A DNA stretch of 64,000 nucleotides from Flavobacterium alkalisoli (GTDB lineage: Bacteria > Bacteroidota > Bacteroidia > Flavobacteriales > Flavobacteriaceae), in the NCBI RefSeq assembly GCF_008000935.1, contig NZ_CP042831.1:1240001-1304000 (forward strand), read 5' to 3'. The notes beneath the pieces were generated by a model that was given only the letters and a program-made list of their open reading frames with translations, was not told where the DNA came from and made no database searches. How positions within the stretch are numbered: position 1 is the stretch's first letter; each line of letters starts with the position of its first letter. The translations under genes and the position numbers were made by a program. Of this stretch, positions 17,282-26,865 are shown one piece after another.

Positions 17282-18151
17282 TTAATATAAATCGTCTGTC
17301 CTTAGGTTAAGGAAACGCTGCGTAGCAAAGAACGTACTTATGGCAGCGATTATTATACCAAAGCCCAGTACTCCTCCCATAACTATGGCTGTAGGTACCC
17401 AGTCTTTCCAGATGTTAAGGAACGGAAGTTTTTCGTCTACATAGTTTACCAGCCATAATAATGCAGCAATGGCAAGCAGTGCGCCTATAAGCCCAAGCTT
17501 AATACCTCTCCATATAAATGGCCTTCTTATGAATGATTTTGTAGCTCCTACCATCTGCATGGTCTTAATGGTAAAACGGTGTGAATAGATAGAAAGCCTA
17601 AGCGAGCTGTTTATAAGCAGCATGGCTACAAAGGTAAGCCCTCCTGTAATAATAAGTATCCAGTAGCTTATTTTCTTTATATTTTCGTTCGCCATTTCTA
17701 CTACTACAGCATCATAGCTAACATCGGCCACCATAGGGTTAGACCTGAACTCAACATCTATGTTCTTAATACTGTCTGACTGAACGTATGCGCTTTTTAA
17801 GTGTATGTCGTAAGAATCAAAAAGCGGATTGTCTATAAGGGTTTCAAAGTCACCTAAAATGTCTTTGTTCTTTTCGGCGGCATCCTCTTTTGTTACAAAA
17901 TTGTAGTCTTTAATATAAGGCGCATCTTTAAGCTGTTTGCCAAAAGCGGTAACCACACTGTCATTTGCTTCCCTTTTAAAGTAAACGGTAAGCGGTATGT
18001 TTTCCTTTACATAGCCCGATATCTTTTCTGTATTTATTACAAAAAGACCTAAAGCCCCAAGCAATGTAAGTACTATGAAAATGATTAGAATAACCGAGAA
18101 ATAAGAGGAAATGAGTCTTCTTTTTTGAAACTGATCAAAAGATGATGCCAT
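17282..18151 (-). CDS. ftsX: Cell division protein FtsX
   Basis: The 289-residue protein (ATG 18151; an in-frame start two codons upstream is possible) has the FtsX layout: one N-terminal membrane helix (about 22-45), a ~110-residue extracytoplasmic domain (with YVKENIPLTVYFKREANDS) and three C-terminal helices of the FtsX permease domain. FtsX works with the ATPase FtsE to activate peptidoglycan hydrolases at the septum; no ftsE lies nearby, which is usual in this phylum. It is the first gene of a six-gene operon that continues through uppP and truB to the TlpA-like gene. Confidence 0.93.
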   Translation of the reverse strand: MASSFDQFQKRRLISSYFSVILIIFIVLTLLGALGLFVINTEKISGYVKENIPLTVYFKREANDSVVTAFGKQLKDAPYIKDYNFVTKEDAAEKNKDILGDFETLIDNPLFDSYDIHLKSAYVQSDSIKNIDVEFRSNPMVADVSYDAVVVEMANENIKKISYWILIITGGLTFVAMLLINSSLRLSIYSHRFTIKTMQMVGATKSFIRRPFIWRGIKLGLIGALLAIAALLWLVNYVDEKLPFLNIWKDWVPTAIVMGGVLGFGIIIAAISTFFATQRFLNLRTDDLY

Positions 18152-18220
18152 ACACACATTAATTTTAGGTGTAAAAATAAATAAAGTATTTGTTTATACA
18201 TAGTTTATAACGGGCAAAGT

Positions 18221-18250
18221 TTTGACTTTCGTACAATAAGCGTAAATTTG
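18221..18250 (+). promoter_or_regulatory. Promoter of leuS (Bacteroidota type)
   Basis: TTTG at 18221-18224, an 18-base spacer, then TAAATTTG at 18243-18250. This is a near-perfect match to the TTTG/TAnnTTTG promoter form of Bacteroidota and lies about 44 bases upstream of the leuS ATG. Confidence 0.8.
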
Positions 18251-18293
18251 CGTTCCTTTAAGACTTTCAAACATTTGACTTTAGACTTATACA

Positions 18294-21191
18294 ATGAAAT
18301 ACAATCCTAACGAAATAGAGGCCAGGTGGCAAAAATACTGGGCTGAAAACGGAACCTTTAGGGCAGAAGACGTTTCTGATAAACCTAAATATTATGTGCT
18401 GGACATGTTTCCTTACCCATCTGGGGCGGGACTTCACGTAGGTCACCCGCTGGGATACATTGCATCTGATATTTATGCGCGCTACAAGCGCCATCAGGGA
18501 TTTAATGTACTGCACCCGCAGGGATACGACAGCTTTGGCCTTCCGGCAGAACAGTATGCTATACAAACCGGGCAGCACCCTGCAATTACTACCGAAACCA
18601 ATATTGCGCGCTACAGGGAGCAGCTTGATAAAATAGGCTTTTCGTTTGACTGGGACAGGGAAGTACGTACTTCTAACCCGGAGTATTACAAATGGACACA
18701 GTGGATATTTATCCAGCTGTTTAATTCATGGTATAATAAAGATGCCGAAAAGGCAGAAGATATTAAAGCCCTTGTTGCCGAGTTTGAAGCAAACGGTAAT
18801 GCTAAAGTAAATGCTGTTTGTGATGACAACATTCCGCAGTTTACTGCTGCACAATGGAAAGGTTATAGCGGAGAGGAGCAACAGAGAATGTTGTTAAAAT
18901 ACCGCCTTACCTACCTTGCGGAGACCGAGGTTAACTGGTGTCCGGCTTTAGGTACGGTACTGGCTAACGACGAAATTGTAAACGGTGTTTCCGAAAGGGG
19001 AGGACATCCGGTTATCCGTAAAAAAATGACGCAATGGAGTATGAGGATTTCTGCTTATGCAGAAAGACTTTTACAGGGCCTTGAAACTATAGACTGGACA
19101 GAATCGTTAAAGGAAAGCCAGCGTAACTGGATAGGTAAATCGGTAGGTGCATCAGTTACATTTAAAGTAAAAGACAATCATAATAAATTCCTTCACCTGT
19201 TAACGGGTGATGATACAGGTGAATACAGCATTGAGGTGTTTACCACCCGTCCCGATACTATTTTTGGGGTGAGCTTTATGACGCTTGCACCGGAGCATGA
19301 ACTTGTGGCTAAAATTACCACGCCGGAACAAAAAGAAGCTGTTGAGGCTTACATAGAAGCTACGTCAAAACGTAGCGAGCGCGAGCGTATGGCCGATGTA
19401 AAAACCATATCAGGGGTGTTTACAGGAGCTTATGCCGAGCATCCGTTTACAAAAGAGCCGGTGCCAATCTGGATAGGCGATTATGTACTGGCAGGTTATG
19501 GTACGGGAGCTGTTATGGCAGTGCCAAGCGGTGACCAGCGTGATTATGATTTTGCGAAGCATTTCAATATCCCTATCAAAAATATTTTTGACGGAGTTGA
19601 TATTTCTGAAGAGGCATATGCTTCTAAAGATAACGTTAAGCTTAAGGATTCTGATTTCCTTAACGGACTTGACTATAAAAAAGCAACTAAAAAAGCCATT
19701 GAGGCTCTTGAAGATATAGAACAGGGAAGGGGTAAAACCAATTACCGCCTTCGTGATGCGGTTTTCTCGCGCCAGCGTTACTGGGGTGAGCCGTTCCCGG
19801 TTTATTATGTAAACGGGTTACCGCAAATGATAGAAGGCAAGCATTTGCCAATACGTCTTCCGGATGTGGAGAAATACCTTCCTACCGAAGACGGGCAGCC
19901 ACCTCTTGGAAACTCTAAAGAATGGGCGTGGAGTGTTGCCGAACATAAAGTGGTTAGCAACGACCATATCGATAATGTATCGGTATTCCCGTTAGAGCTT
20001 AATACCATGCCGGGTTGGGCAGGTAGTTCATGGTACTGGTTACGTTATATGGATCCGCATAACGACGATGAGTTTGTGTCTAAACAGGCACAACAGTACT
20101 GGGAAAATGTAGATTTATACATAGGCGGTAGTGAGCATGCTACAGGTCATTTATTATACAGCCGTTTTTGGAACAAGTTTTTAAAAGACCGTGGTTTTAT
20201 AGTTCAGGAAGAACCGTTTAAAAAGTTGATAAACCAGGGTATGATTTTGGGAACTTCGGCTTTTGCCTTCCTAAAAAGAGAAGCTGGTAAGCAAACTTTT
20301 GTAAGTAAAGAGGAGTATAATAAAAATGTTGATGCCGAAGGTCTTAATGGTGTTACTTATCAGGCTCTTCACGTGGATGTGTCTCTTGTAAATGCTTCGG
20401 ATGAACTGGATGTTGAAGGTTTTAAAAATCATCCGTTAAGTCAGGATTTCAAAGGAGCTGAATTTATATTGAATGATAACGGTAAATATATCGTTGGTCG
20501 TGAGGTAGAAAAAATGTCCAAATCAAAATATAATGTTGTAAATCCTGATGATATCTGTGAACAATATGGTGCAGATACCTTAAGGCTATATGAAATGTTC
20601 CTTGGTCCGCTGGAGCAGGCCAAGCCTTGGAATACGGCCGGTATTACAGGGGTGTCGGGCTTCCTTAAAAAATTATGGAAACTGTATTTTGATGATAATG
20701 GGCTAATTGTTACTTCTAACCCTGCAAGTAAGGAGGCTTACAAAGTGCTGCATAGAACCATCAAAAAAGTACAGGAAGATATAGAGAACTTCTCGTTCAA
20801 TACATCGGTAAGTTCGTTTATGATTGCCGTTAACGAGCTTACGGCTATAAAATGCCACGAACGTACCATACTCGAGCCGCTTGCAGTGCTTATTTCGCCT
20901 TATGCACCGCACATTGCCGAGGAGCTTTGGCACAGGCTGGGGCATCAGGGAAGTATTTCTAAAGTGAAGTTCCCTGTGTTTAACCCTGAGCATCTGGTAG
21001 AAAGCAGCAAGGAGTATCCGGTGTCGTTTAACGGTAAGATGCGCTTTAAAATAGAACTGCCTATGGATATGGCAGTGCCTGATATTGAAAAAGCTATTCT
21101 TGCAGATGAGCGTACTGTACAACAGCTTAACGGACAGCAACCTAAAAAGGTAATTGTTGTACCGGGTAAGATTATTAATATTGTTGGGTAA
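18294..21191 (+). CDS. leuS: Leucine--tRNA ligase
   Basis: The 965-residue class I synthetase carries the HIGH-type motif HVGHPLGYI (residues ~49-57), the CP1 editing domain (with the Thr-rich [13 protein letters not shown] stretch) and the KMSKSKYN catalytic loop (~740). It is about 100 residues longer than the E. coli enzyme; one insertion is the stretch of about 35 residues after [10 protein letters not shown] in the catalytic core. The C-terminal domain ends in GKIINIVG. It has its own promoter and terminator and diverges from ftsX. Confidence 0.98.
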   Translation: MKYNPNEIEARWQKYWAENGTFRAEDVSDKPKYYVLDMFPYPSGAGLHVGHPLGYIASDIYARYKRHQGFNVLHPQGYDSFGLPAEQYAIQTGQHPAITTETNIARYREQLDKIGFSFDWDREVRTSNPEYYKWTQWIFIQLFNSWYNKDAEKAEDIKALVAEFEANGNAKVNAVCDDNIPQFTAAQWKGYSGEEQQRMLLKYRLTYLAETEVNWCPALGTVLANDEIVNGVSERGGHPVIRKKMTQWSMRISAYAERLLQGLETIDWTESLKESQRNWIGKSVGASVTFKVKDNHNKFLHLLTGDDTGEYSIEVFTTRPDTIFGVSFMTLAPEHELVAKITTPEQKEAVEAYIEATSKRSERERMADVKTISGVFTGAYAEHPFTKEPVPIWIGDYVLAGYGTGAVMAVPSGDQRDYDFAKHFNIPIKNIFDGVDISEEAYASKDNVKLKDSDFLNGLDYKKATKKAIEALEDIEQGRGKTNYRLRDAVFSRQRYWGEPFPVYYVNGLPQMIEGKHLPIRLPDVEKYLPTEDGQPPLGNSKEWAWSVAEHKVVSNDHIDNVSVFPLELNTMPGWAGSSWYWLRYMDPHNDDEFVSKQAQQYWENVDLYIGGSEHATGHLLYSRFWNKFLKDRGFIVQEEPFKKLINQGMILGTSAFAFLKREAGKQTFVSKEEYNKNVDAEGLNGVTYQALHVDVSLVNASDELDVEGFKNHPLSQDFKGAEFILNDNGKYIVGREVEKMSKSKYNVVNPDDICEQYGADTLRLYEMFLGPLEQAKPWNTAGITGVSGFLKKLWKLYFDDNGLIVTSNPASKEAYKVLHRTIKKVQEDIENFSFNTSVSSFMIAVNELTAIKCHERTILEPLAVLISPYAPHIAEELWHRLGHQGSISKVKFPVFNPEHLVESSKEYPVSFNGKMRFKIELPMDMAVPDIEKAILADERTVQQLNGQQPKKVIVVPGKIINIVG

Positions 21192-21231
21192 GCTTCTAAG
21201 TTACAAAGTAACAGAGTTGCAAAGTATATAT

Positions 21232-21257
21232 AAAACCGCAGTTTACGCTGCGGTTTT
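21232..21257 (+). terminator. Terminator after leuS
   Basis: A ten-base perfect stem (AAAACCGCAG 21232-21241 with CTGCGGTTTT 21248-21257), followed by a T run, 40 bases after the leuS stop. Confidence 0.92.
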
Positions 21258-21287
21258 TTTATTTTCCTCTTGAGAGGGTTGGGGTTT

Positions 21288-21565
21288 GTCATTTCGATAT
21301 GTAATGTAATGGAGTAAAGAATCTCATGTTATTCTATTCTTTTGTCTTGAAACAAAAGAATCAAAAATTCAAGCCTCAGGCTCCTTAGGCTAAAAATTAC
21401 TTCATTTGGCTAAAACATTCGAACTCGCCTTCGGCTCAGACAGCGAATGTTTTGTTACGCCTCACTTGTAATTTTCTTACGCCACAGAGCCAAATGGCAA
21501 AGTTACACTCAAATGTACTTTGTTAGGTGTTGTCTTGCTCATTTCGATACGTAATGTAATGGAGT
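21288..21565. repeat. Repeat-rich intergenic element between leuS and yugP-like gene
   Basis: No gene is visible between 21192 and 21715. Two near-identical 27-base direct repeats (21289-21315 and 21539-21565, one mismatch, starting TCATTTCGATA) flank a hairpin-rich stretch. Inside it lie a nine-base inverted repeat (21337-21345/21352-21360, TTCTTTTGT/ACAAAAGAA), AAAATTAC/GTAATTTT (21393-21400/21468-21475), CATTTGGCT/AGCCAAATG (21403-21411/21488-21496) and AAAACATTCG/CGAATGTTTT (21412-21421/21444-21453). The second and third pairs interlock, so they cannot both form as simple nested stems. This resembles dispersed non-coding repeats of flavobacterial genomes; I see no coding potential. Confidence 0.8.
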
Positions 21566-21715
21566 GAGGTACTGTGACTGAACATGAAAAAATGCCACTC
21601 TTTCAGTTTACCTGCTCAAAAAGTTATAAATAAGTGTCAAAATAACAGTTTAAGCCAATATTTCAACAGATTGGCTTTGATTTTGATATAGCTATTGTAA
21701 TAAAAACAAGAAAAG

Positions 21716-22417
21716 ATGGCATTAGGATATTATATATTAATTGGTATTATAGCTTTAGCAAGCTATGCAGTAAGTGCTAAGTTAAAGAGTAAGTTTGCAT
21801 ACTACTCTAAAGTGCATTTACGTAACGGCATGAGCGGAGCCGAAATTGCTCAAAAAATGTTAGCCGATAACGGTATTTATGATGTTAAAGTTATGTCTAC
21901 ATCAGGTAGCCTGACCGACCATTATAACCCGGCGAATAAAACCGTAAACCTAAGTGAATCCGTATATAACCAACGTAATGCTGCTGCGGCTGCAGTGGCT
22001 GCACACGAGGTAGGCCATGCTGTACAGCATGCACAGGCATACAGTATGCTGCAGTTTAGGTCTAAAATGGTTCCGGTTGTTAGTGTGTCGTCTAACCTCG
22101 CGCCTATACTTATTATAATTGGTATTGTGCTGGGTGCTGCCGCAAATATGGGTATTGGCTTTTATGTAGCTGTTTTAGGTCTGGTGCTTATGGCAATAGC
22201 TACATTATTCAGTTTTATTACGCTTCCGGTGGAGTATGATGCCAGTAACCGTGCTTTAGCGTGGCTTAAAAGCAAAAATATGCTTTCGCAGCAGGAATAT
22301 GCAGGGGCTGAGGATTCGCTTAAATGGGCTGCACGTACATATGTAGTTGCTGCATTGGGTTCGCTGGCAATGTTATTGTATTGGGCGCTTCAGTTATTTG
22401 GAGGTTCCAGGGATTAA
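21716..22417 (+). CDS. YugP-family zinc metallopeptidase
   Basis: The 233-residue membrane protein has an N-terminal helix (residues 4-20), a cytoplasmic or periplasmic region, the zinc site HEVGHAVQHA (HExxH at about residue 97) and three further helices (about 125-142, 145-166 and 210-229). The SESVYNQRNAAAAAVAAHEVGHA arrangement is typical of PF04298. Substrates are unknown. The ATG follows an AT-rich leader after the repeat element, and a hairpin terminator lies downstream. Confidence 0.9.
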   Translation: MALGYYILIGIIALASYAVSAKLKSKFAYYSKVHLRNGMSGAEIAQKMLADNGIYDVKVMSTSGSLTDHYNPANKTVNLSESVYNQRNAAAAAVAAHEVGHAVQHAQAYSMLQFRSKMVPVVSVSSNLAPILIIIGIVLGAAANMGIGFYVAVLGLVLMAIATLFSFITLPVEYDASNRALAWLKSKNMLSQQEYAGAEDSLKWAARTYVVAALGSLAMLLYWALQLFGGSRD

Positions 22418-22442
22418 TCCCTGTCTATATATATATCTTGAT

Positions 22443-22472
22443 AAACCGCCGGGCTTATAACCCAGCGGTTTT
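22443..22472 (+). terminator. Terminator after the YugP-like gene
   Basis: An inverted repeat with AAACCGC on one side and GCGGTTT on the other, a GGG/CCC inner stem and a following run of seven T, 25 bases after the stop codon. Confidence 0.85.
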
Positions 22473-22561
22473 TTTATTTTATTGTAGTGCACTTTGATTC
22501 TGAAGAAGCTTAGTTATGTGAAGAGTTTCTGCTAACTGAAAACTGAGTACTGAACACTAAA

Positions 22562-23032
22562 TTAAAGCTGTATCTGTCTTTCAATTTGCTGTTCCAGCGA
22601 TATAAAGGTTTCTGTGCGCGACACACCATTTATGGGTTGGATCTTTTTGTTGAGCAACTGCATGAGATGTTCGTTATCGCGGCAAATCATTTTTATAAGA
22701 ATAGACCAGTTACCGGTGGTGTAATGGCATTCCAGTACTTCGGGTATTTTGCGCAATTCCTTAACTGCCTCAAAGTTACTGGATGCCTTTTCAAGATAAA
22801 TACCCACAAAAGCCATGGTGCTGTAACCCAAGACCTTTGTATTTACTATAAATTTAGATCCGGATATAACGCCTGCCTGTTCCAGTTTACGAAGGCGTTG
22901 GTGTATGGCAGCCCCCGATATGCCTATTTTTGCGGCAATCTGTAAAATGGGTTTGCGGGCATCTTCCATCAGGTAGCGTAAAATCTCTTTGTCAATCCCA
23001 TCTATTTCTATCTGTAGCGAATTTATCTTCAT
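22562..23032 (-). CDS. Lrp/AsnC-family transcriptional regulator
   Basis: The 156-residue protein has an N-terminal winged helix-turn-helix (IDGIDKEILRYLMEDARKPI, then IGISGAAIHQRLRKLEQAGVI) and a C-terminal RAM/AsnC effector domain (about 70-150, ending ISLEQQIERQIQL). Family members sense amino acids and regulate amino acid metabolism. It lies directly downstream of the saccharopine-dehydrogenase-type gene on the same strand but behind a terminator, so it may have its own promoter. Control of that neighbour is a reasonable inference. Confidence 0.93.
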   Translation of the reverse strand: MKINSLQIEIDGIDKEILRYLMEDARKPILQIAAKIGISGAAIHQRLRKLEQAGVISGSKFIVNTKVLGYSTMAFVGIYLEKASSNFEAVKELRKIPEVLECHYTTGNWSILIKMICRDNEHLMQLLNKKIQPINGVSRTETFISLEQQIERQIQL

Positions 23033-23077
23033 AACCTTTCAGTTTAAAATCAAATATAGTGAATAGATTAAAAAATA

Positions 23078-23106
23078 AAACCCCTCCGAGGGGCTTGGAG
23101 GGGTTT
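23078..23106. terminator. Terminator after the saccharopine-dehydrogenase-type gene
   Basis: A ten-base perfect inverted repeat (AAACCCCTCC 23078-23087 with GGAGGGGTTT 23097-23106), about 30 bases after the minus-strand stop codon. A shorter alternative stem (CCCCTC/GAGGGG) lies inside. Confidence 0.8.
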
Positions 23107-23136
23107 AAGAATAAAGTTGAGTTAGTAATGGAGGTT

Positions 23137-24507
23137 TTAGCTCACTACGTTATTGGCATTATAGCCGGTGTAGTGAACTTGCTTTTCGTGAAAAACAACC
23201 CCAAATTCTTCCAGTTCTTTTAATATTGGCAGGTATACTTCTTTGTTTAGAGGAAGTTGTACACCCGGCGTGATAATATTTCCGTTAAGTATTTGCAGTG
23301 TAGCCATAGCTACCGGTAAACCTACTGTTTTTGCCATTGCGGTATAGGTTTGGTCTTCACCTATACATACCATGGTAGCATCTATCTGTTTGCGCTCGCC
23401 GTTAAGTTCGTAACCAAATTTATGGTACATCACAATCATGTCTTTGTCTTCCGGGCTAAGCGTCCATTTATCACTTAAAATCTTTTCCAGTATTTGGGCA
23501 GGAGTAGCATTTATAAGTCCAACAATCTTGTTAGGATTAAAAATATCAAGCTCCACCAGTTTGTCCCATTGTATATCATCCTGATCCAGCTTAAGGCTAT
23601 GTCTCAGTTTAAGTTCAACCGAATCGGTAGGGTGATAGGGGAGGAATGCATTCACAAAATCGCGGTAACTCATGGTTTCTGAGTTTTCCATGATATAAGA
23701 ATCGTCGGTCATTCCAAGCTGTACAAACATGTTCCAGGCTTTAGAGAAGCCTACCCTGCGCAGGGTTCCCCTGTATAATGTTTTAACATCATCAAGTCCG
23801 TAAACGCTGCGGTATTTTAATGAATCGCGGTTAGCATACCCTTCAAAACGGCCGTAACCTTCCACGTCCATAAACTCTGTCCTGCGAAACAGTTTGTTGT
23901 AAGGGATGTATTTGTAAGTACCTTCCTGAATAAACTTTGCAGTACCGCCCTGTCCTGCTAAAACCACATTGCGGGGGTTCCATGTAAATTTATAATTCCA
24001 AAGGTTATTATCGCTTTCCGGAGCTACAAGTCCTCCGCAAAATGATTCAAACAAGATAACCTTTCCGCCTTTATCACGAATTTCATCCAGTACCTTCATG
24101 GCACTCATATGGTCAATGCCCGGATCAAGCCCAATCTCGTTCATGAAAACAAGATTGTTTGCCTTAACCTGCTCATCCAGCTCCTGCATGGCAGGGCTAA
24201 TATATGATGCGGTTACAAGGTGCTTTTTGTGGGTTATACAGTCTTTCGCTACTTCATAGTGAAGATGTGCCGGCAGCATAGATATTACTATGTTGGCTTT
24301 ACTTATCTGAGTATGTCGTTGTTCAGCATTAAAAATATCAAAAGCTATTGCTGTAGCACGCGGATGAGCGCCCACTTTCTTTTGCGCAAGCTCTAAAGAC
24401 AGGTCTGCAATGGTAAGGTGCAGGTTCTCTGCTTCCGATTTGTTTAAAAGGTACTTAATTAATGATGATGCAGAGCGTCCTGCGCCAATAATTAATATAT
24501 GCCTCAT
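23137..24507 (-). CDS. Saccharopine dehydrogenase-family protein
   Basis: The 456-residue protein has an N-terminal Rossmann fold (HILIIGAGRSASSLIKYLL), an IVISMLPAHLHYEVAKDCI segment and a C-terminal substrate domain with NEIGLDPGIDHMSAMKVLDEI and ESFCGGLVAPESDNN, which match the saccharopine reductase/dehydrogenase (Glu-forming) and LYS9-like enzymes. In lysine metabolism these interconvert saccharopine with aminoadipate semialdehyde and glutamate. A role in lysine degradation is likely but the direction is not shown by sequence. The adjacent Lrp-type regulator fits amino acid control. Confidence 0.88.
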   Translation of the reverse strand: MRHILIIGAGRSASSLIKYLLNKSEAENLHLTIADLSLELAQKKVGAHPRATAIAFDIFNAEQRHTQISKANIVISMLPAHLHYEVAKDCITHKKHLVTASYISPAMQELDEQVKANNLVFMNEIGLDPGIDHMSAMKVLDEIRDKGGKVILFESFCGGLVAPESDNNLWNYKFTWNPRNVVLAGQGGTAKFIQEGTYKYIPYNKLFRRTEFMDVEGYGRFEGYANRDSLKYRSVYGLDDVKTLYRGTLRRVGFSKAWNMFVQLGMTDDSYIMENSETMSYRDFVNAFLPYHPTDSVELKLRHSLKLDQDDIQWDKLVELDIFNPNKIVGLINATPAQILEKILSDKWTLSPEDKDMIVMYHKFGYELNGERKQIDATMVCIGEDQTYTAMAKTVGLPVAMATLQILNGNIITPGVQLPLNKEVYLPILKELEEFGVVFHEKQVHYTGYNANNVVS

Positions 24508-24621
24508 TGAGTTTAGGAGTTTAATTATAACACGAAAGTAGTAATTTGTTATATTTATAAAAATTTTTTAGCAAAATAAATGCGTTAAACTTTTTAATTT
24601 TACCCATTATAAACAACACAC

Positions 24622-25008
24622 ATGGACAAAAAAACTATAGCTATTGCTGCAATACTGGGAGCTACAGGTATAATACTTGGGGCATTTGGTGCACACGGAT
24701 TAAAAAAACTTATAGAGCCCGATTCTATAGCCGTATTTGAAACGGGGGTAAAATATCAAATGTATCATGCCTTATTTCTTCTTTTTATCGGTATTGTAAC
24801 ACGCATTTCAGACAAGGCAAAAAAGACCATTTTGATACTTACCGTTTTAGGGGTGCTTTTCTTCTCCGGATCGATCTATTTTTTGGCCTGTAATTCACTT
24901 TTTGCATTCGATTTCAAAACGATAGGATTTATCACTCCTGTTGGAGGATTGTTATTAATTAGCGTGTGGGTAGTATTATTTTTACAGATAATGAAGCAAA
25001 AGGAATAA
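24622..25008 (+). CDS. DUF423 membrane protein
   Basis: The 128-residue protein has four membrane helices (about 5-21, 46-62, 69-89 and 97-122). It carries the DUF423 features LGAFGAHGLKK (residues ~19-29) and the TGVKYQMYHALFLL segment, with conserved His residues in both. The family (E. coli YgdD) has no settled function. The gene diverges from the saccharopine-type gene and lies 80 bases upstream of pckA, which has its own promoter. Confidence 0.9.
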   Translation: MDKKTIAIAAILGATGIILGAFGAHGLKKLIEPDSIAVFETGVKYQMYHALFLLFIGIVTRISDKAKKTILILTVLGVLFFSGSIYFLACNSLFAFDFKTIGFITPVGGLLLISVWVVLFLQIMKQKE

Positions 25009-25046
25009 TTTTATCCTAAATTTTTATTTTGTAAAATTTAATTTTA

Positions 25047-25054
25047 TACTTTTG
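25047..25054 (+). promoter_or_regulatory. Probable -7 box of pckA promoter
   Basis: TACTTTTG matches TAnnTTTG and lies 34 bases upstream of the pckA ATG. A TTTG at 25028-25031 is 15 bases further up, slightly closer than usual. Confidence 0.5.
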
Positions 25055-25088
25055 TCCCCTGAAACAATGCAACTTAATAACAAAACTT

Positions 25089-26690
25089 ATGAGTAATTTT
25101 GGCCTTTTTACGAAAACGATTTCGTTAGAGAAAATGGGAATTAAAAATGCTAATGTAAAATATCAGTTAACTCCGGATGAGTTACATGATATTACGATAG
25201 AAAAAGGCCAGGGTGTCGAAAGTTCTACAGGTGCGCTGGCAGTTAACACCGGTGAGTTTACCGGAAGATCGCCACAGGACCGTTTTATTGTAAGGGACAG
25301 TATAACTGAAGATAGAGTTTGGTGGGGTAATGTAAACCTTCCTTTTGACAGCGATAAGTTTGAAAAACTTTACAACAAAGTAACGGAATACCTTAGCGGA
25401 AAAGAGATTTTTGTAAGAGACAGCTATGTGTGTGCCGATCCTAATTACAGAATGAATGTAAGGGTGGTTACAGAGCTTCCTATGTCAAACCTTTTCTGTT
25501 ACAATATGTTCCTTCGTCCTGAAGAATCGGAACTGGAAAACTTTGCGCCAGAGTGGCATGTGGTATGTGCACCGGGCTTTATGGCAGATCCTGCTGTAGA
25601 CGGTACACGTCAGCATAACTTTGCTATCCTTGACTTTACAAGAAAAATTGCCCTTATAGGCGGTACAGGTTATACGGGAGAAATGAAAAAAGGTATTTTC
25701 TCTGCACTTAACTTTATACTTCCTGTGTTTAAAGATACTTTACCAATGCACTGTAGTGCTAACGTAGGTGCCGATGGAGATACTGCTATCTTCTTTGGTC
25801 TTTCGGGTACCGGTAAAACAACTCTTTCTGCAGATCCTGCGCGTAAGCTTATTGGTGACGATGAGCACGGCTGGACTAAAGAGAACACTATCTTTAACTT
25901 TGAAGGCGGTTGTTATGCTAAGGTTATTAACCTTACAGAAGAAAACGAACCGGATATCTTCAGGTCTATCAAAAGAGGCGCAATCCTTGAGAACGTTATC
26001 TTTAAGGAAGGTACTAACGAAGTTGATTTTGAAGACATATCTATTACGCCTAATACCCGTGTAAGCTACCCAATCTATCATATAGATAATATACAGCCGG
26101 GATCTATAGGTCACAACCCTAAAAACATATTCTTCCTTACTGCCGATGCGTTTGGAGTACTGCCTCCGGTTTCTAAATTAACTCCGGGTCAGGCAGCTTA
26201 CCATTTCATTTCGGGTTATACTGCTAAGGTAGCCGGTACGGAAGCTGGTGTTAACGAGCCTCAGCCTAACTTCTCAGCTTGTTTTGGAGCGCCTTTCATG
26301 CCGCTTCACCCAACAAAGTATGCAGAGATGCTAAGTGCTAAAATGAAGGATGCCGGCGTTAATGTATGGCTTATAAACACAGGCTGGACAGGCGGTGCTT
26401 ATGGTACAGGTCACAGAATGAAATTAAAATATACAAGAGCCATGATTACAGCTGCCCTTAACGGTGAGCTTGATAACGTGGAATACAAAACACATAAAGT
26501 ATTTGGCTTAGCTATACCGCAAACATGCCCTAACGTTCCGGATGAGGTATTGAACCCAAGAACGACATGGGATGATAAGGATGCTTATGATGCTAAAGCG
26601 CATGAGCTTGCTGAATCATTCAGGAAAAACTTTGCCAAATTTGAAGAGTTTGCCAATGACGAAATCATGGCAGGTGCACCAGTGGCATAA
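25089..26690 (+). CDS. pckA: Phosphoenolpyruvate carboxykinase (ATP)
   Basis: The 533-residue enzyme converts oxaloacetate and ATP to phosphoenolpyruvate, CO2 and ADP, the committed step of gluconeogenesis. Visible motifs are the substrate-binding GEFTGRSPQDRFIV, the kinase-1a P-loop GLSGTGKTTLS (residues ~238-248), the metal-binding DDEHGW (~258) and FSACFGAPFMPLHP. The P-loop and length mark the ATP-type, not the GTP-type enzyme. It is transcribed alone with a promoter just upstream and a strong terminator. Confidence 0.98.
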   Translation: MSNFGLFTKTISLEKMGIKNANVKYQLTPDELHDITIEKGQGVESSTGALAVNTGEFTGRSPQDRFIVRDSITEDRVWWGNVNLPFDSDKFEKLYNKVTEYLSGKEIFVRDSYVCADPNYRMNVRVVTELPMSNLFCYNMFLRPEESELENFAPEWHVVCAPGFMADPAVDGTRQHNFAILDFTRKIALIGGTGYTGEMKKGIFSALNFILPVFKDTLPMHCSANVGADGDTAIFFGLSGTGKTTLSADPARKLIGDDEHGWTKENTIFNFEGGCYAKVINLTEENEPDIFRSIKRGAILENVIFKEGTNEVDFEDISITPNTRVSYPIYHIDNIQPGSIGHNPKNIFFLTADAFGVLPPVSKLTPGQAAYHFISGYTAKVAGTEAGVNEPQPNFSACFGAPFMPLHPTKYAEMLSAKMKDAGVNVWLINTGWTGGAYGTGHRMKLKYTRAMITAALNGELDNVEYKTHKVFGLAIPQTCPNVPDEVLNPRTTWDDKDAYDAKAHELAESFRKNFAKFEEFANDEIMAGAPVA

Positions 26691-26712
26691 ATCAGGAAAT
26701 TTTAGAATAATG

Positions 26713-26740
26713 AAAAAGAGCCGTTTTTACGGCTCTTTTT
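26713..26740 (+). terminator. Terminator after pckA
   Basis: A 12-base perfect stem (AAAAAGAGCCGT 26713-26724 with ACGGCTCTTTTT 26729-26740) and a T run, 23 bases after the pckA stop. Confidence 0.93.
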
Positions 26741-26801
26741 TTATTTATGAGAGATATTTTATTGTTTTGTGTGTTGAAATGACAAAAGTATTTATCAATT
26801 A

Positions 26802-26829
26802 AAAAAGCCGCTTCTTTAAGCGGCTTTTT
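26802..26829. terminator. Terminator after hemD-DUF4271 operon
   Basis: A 12-base perfect stem (AAAAAGCCGCTT 26802-26813 with AAGCGGCTTTTT 26818-26829), symmetric in A/T runs. It serves the minus-strand hemD gene ending at 26866 and may back up the pckA terminator. Confidence 0.88.
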
Positions 26830-26865
26830 GATATTGTAAGTATGTTTGGTATTGGTTTTATTTTA

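Noticed and set aside
20703..21292. Minus-strand open frames of 115-145 codons inside the end of leuS
   Set aside because: Antisense to a highly conserved synthetase, with Cys/His/Arg-rich composition typical of antisense frames.
21192..21715. Possible CRISPR array or transposon remnant
   Set aside because: Only two direct repeats separated by one 223-base segment, no spacer regularity, no cas gene, no transposase frame and no target duplication that I can see.
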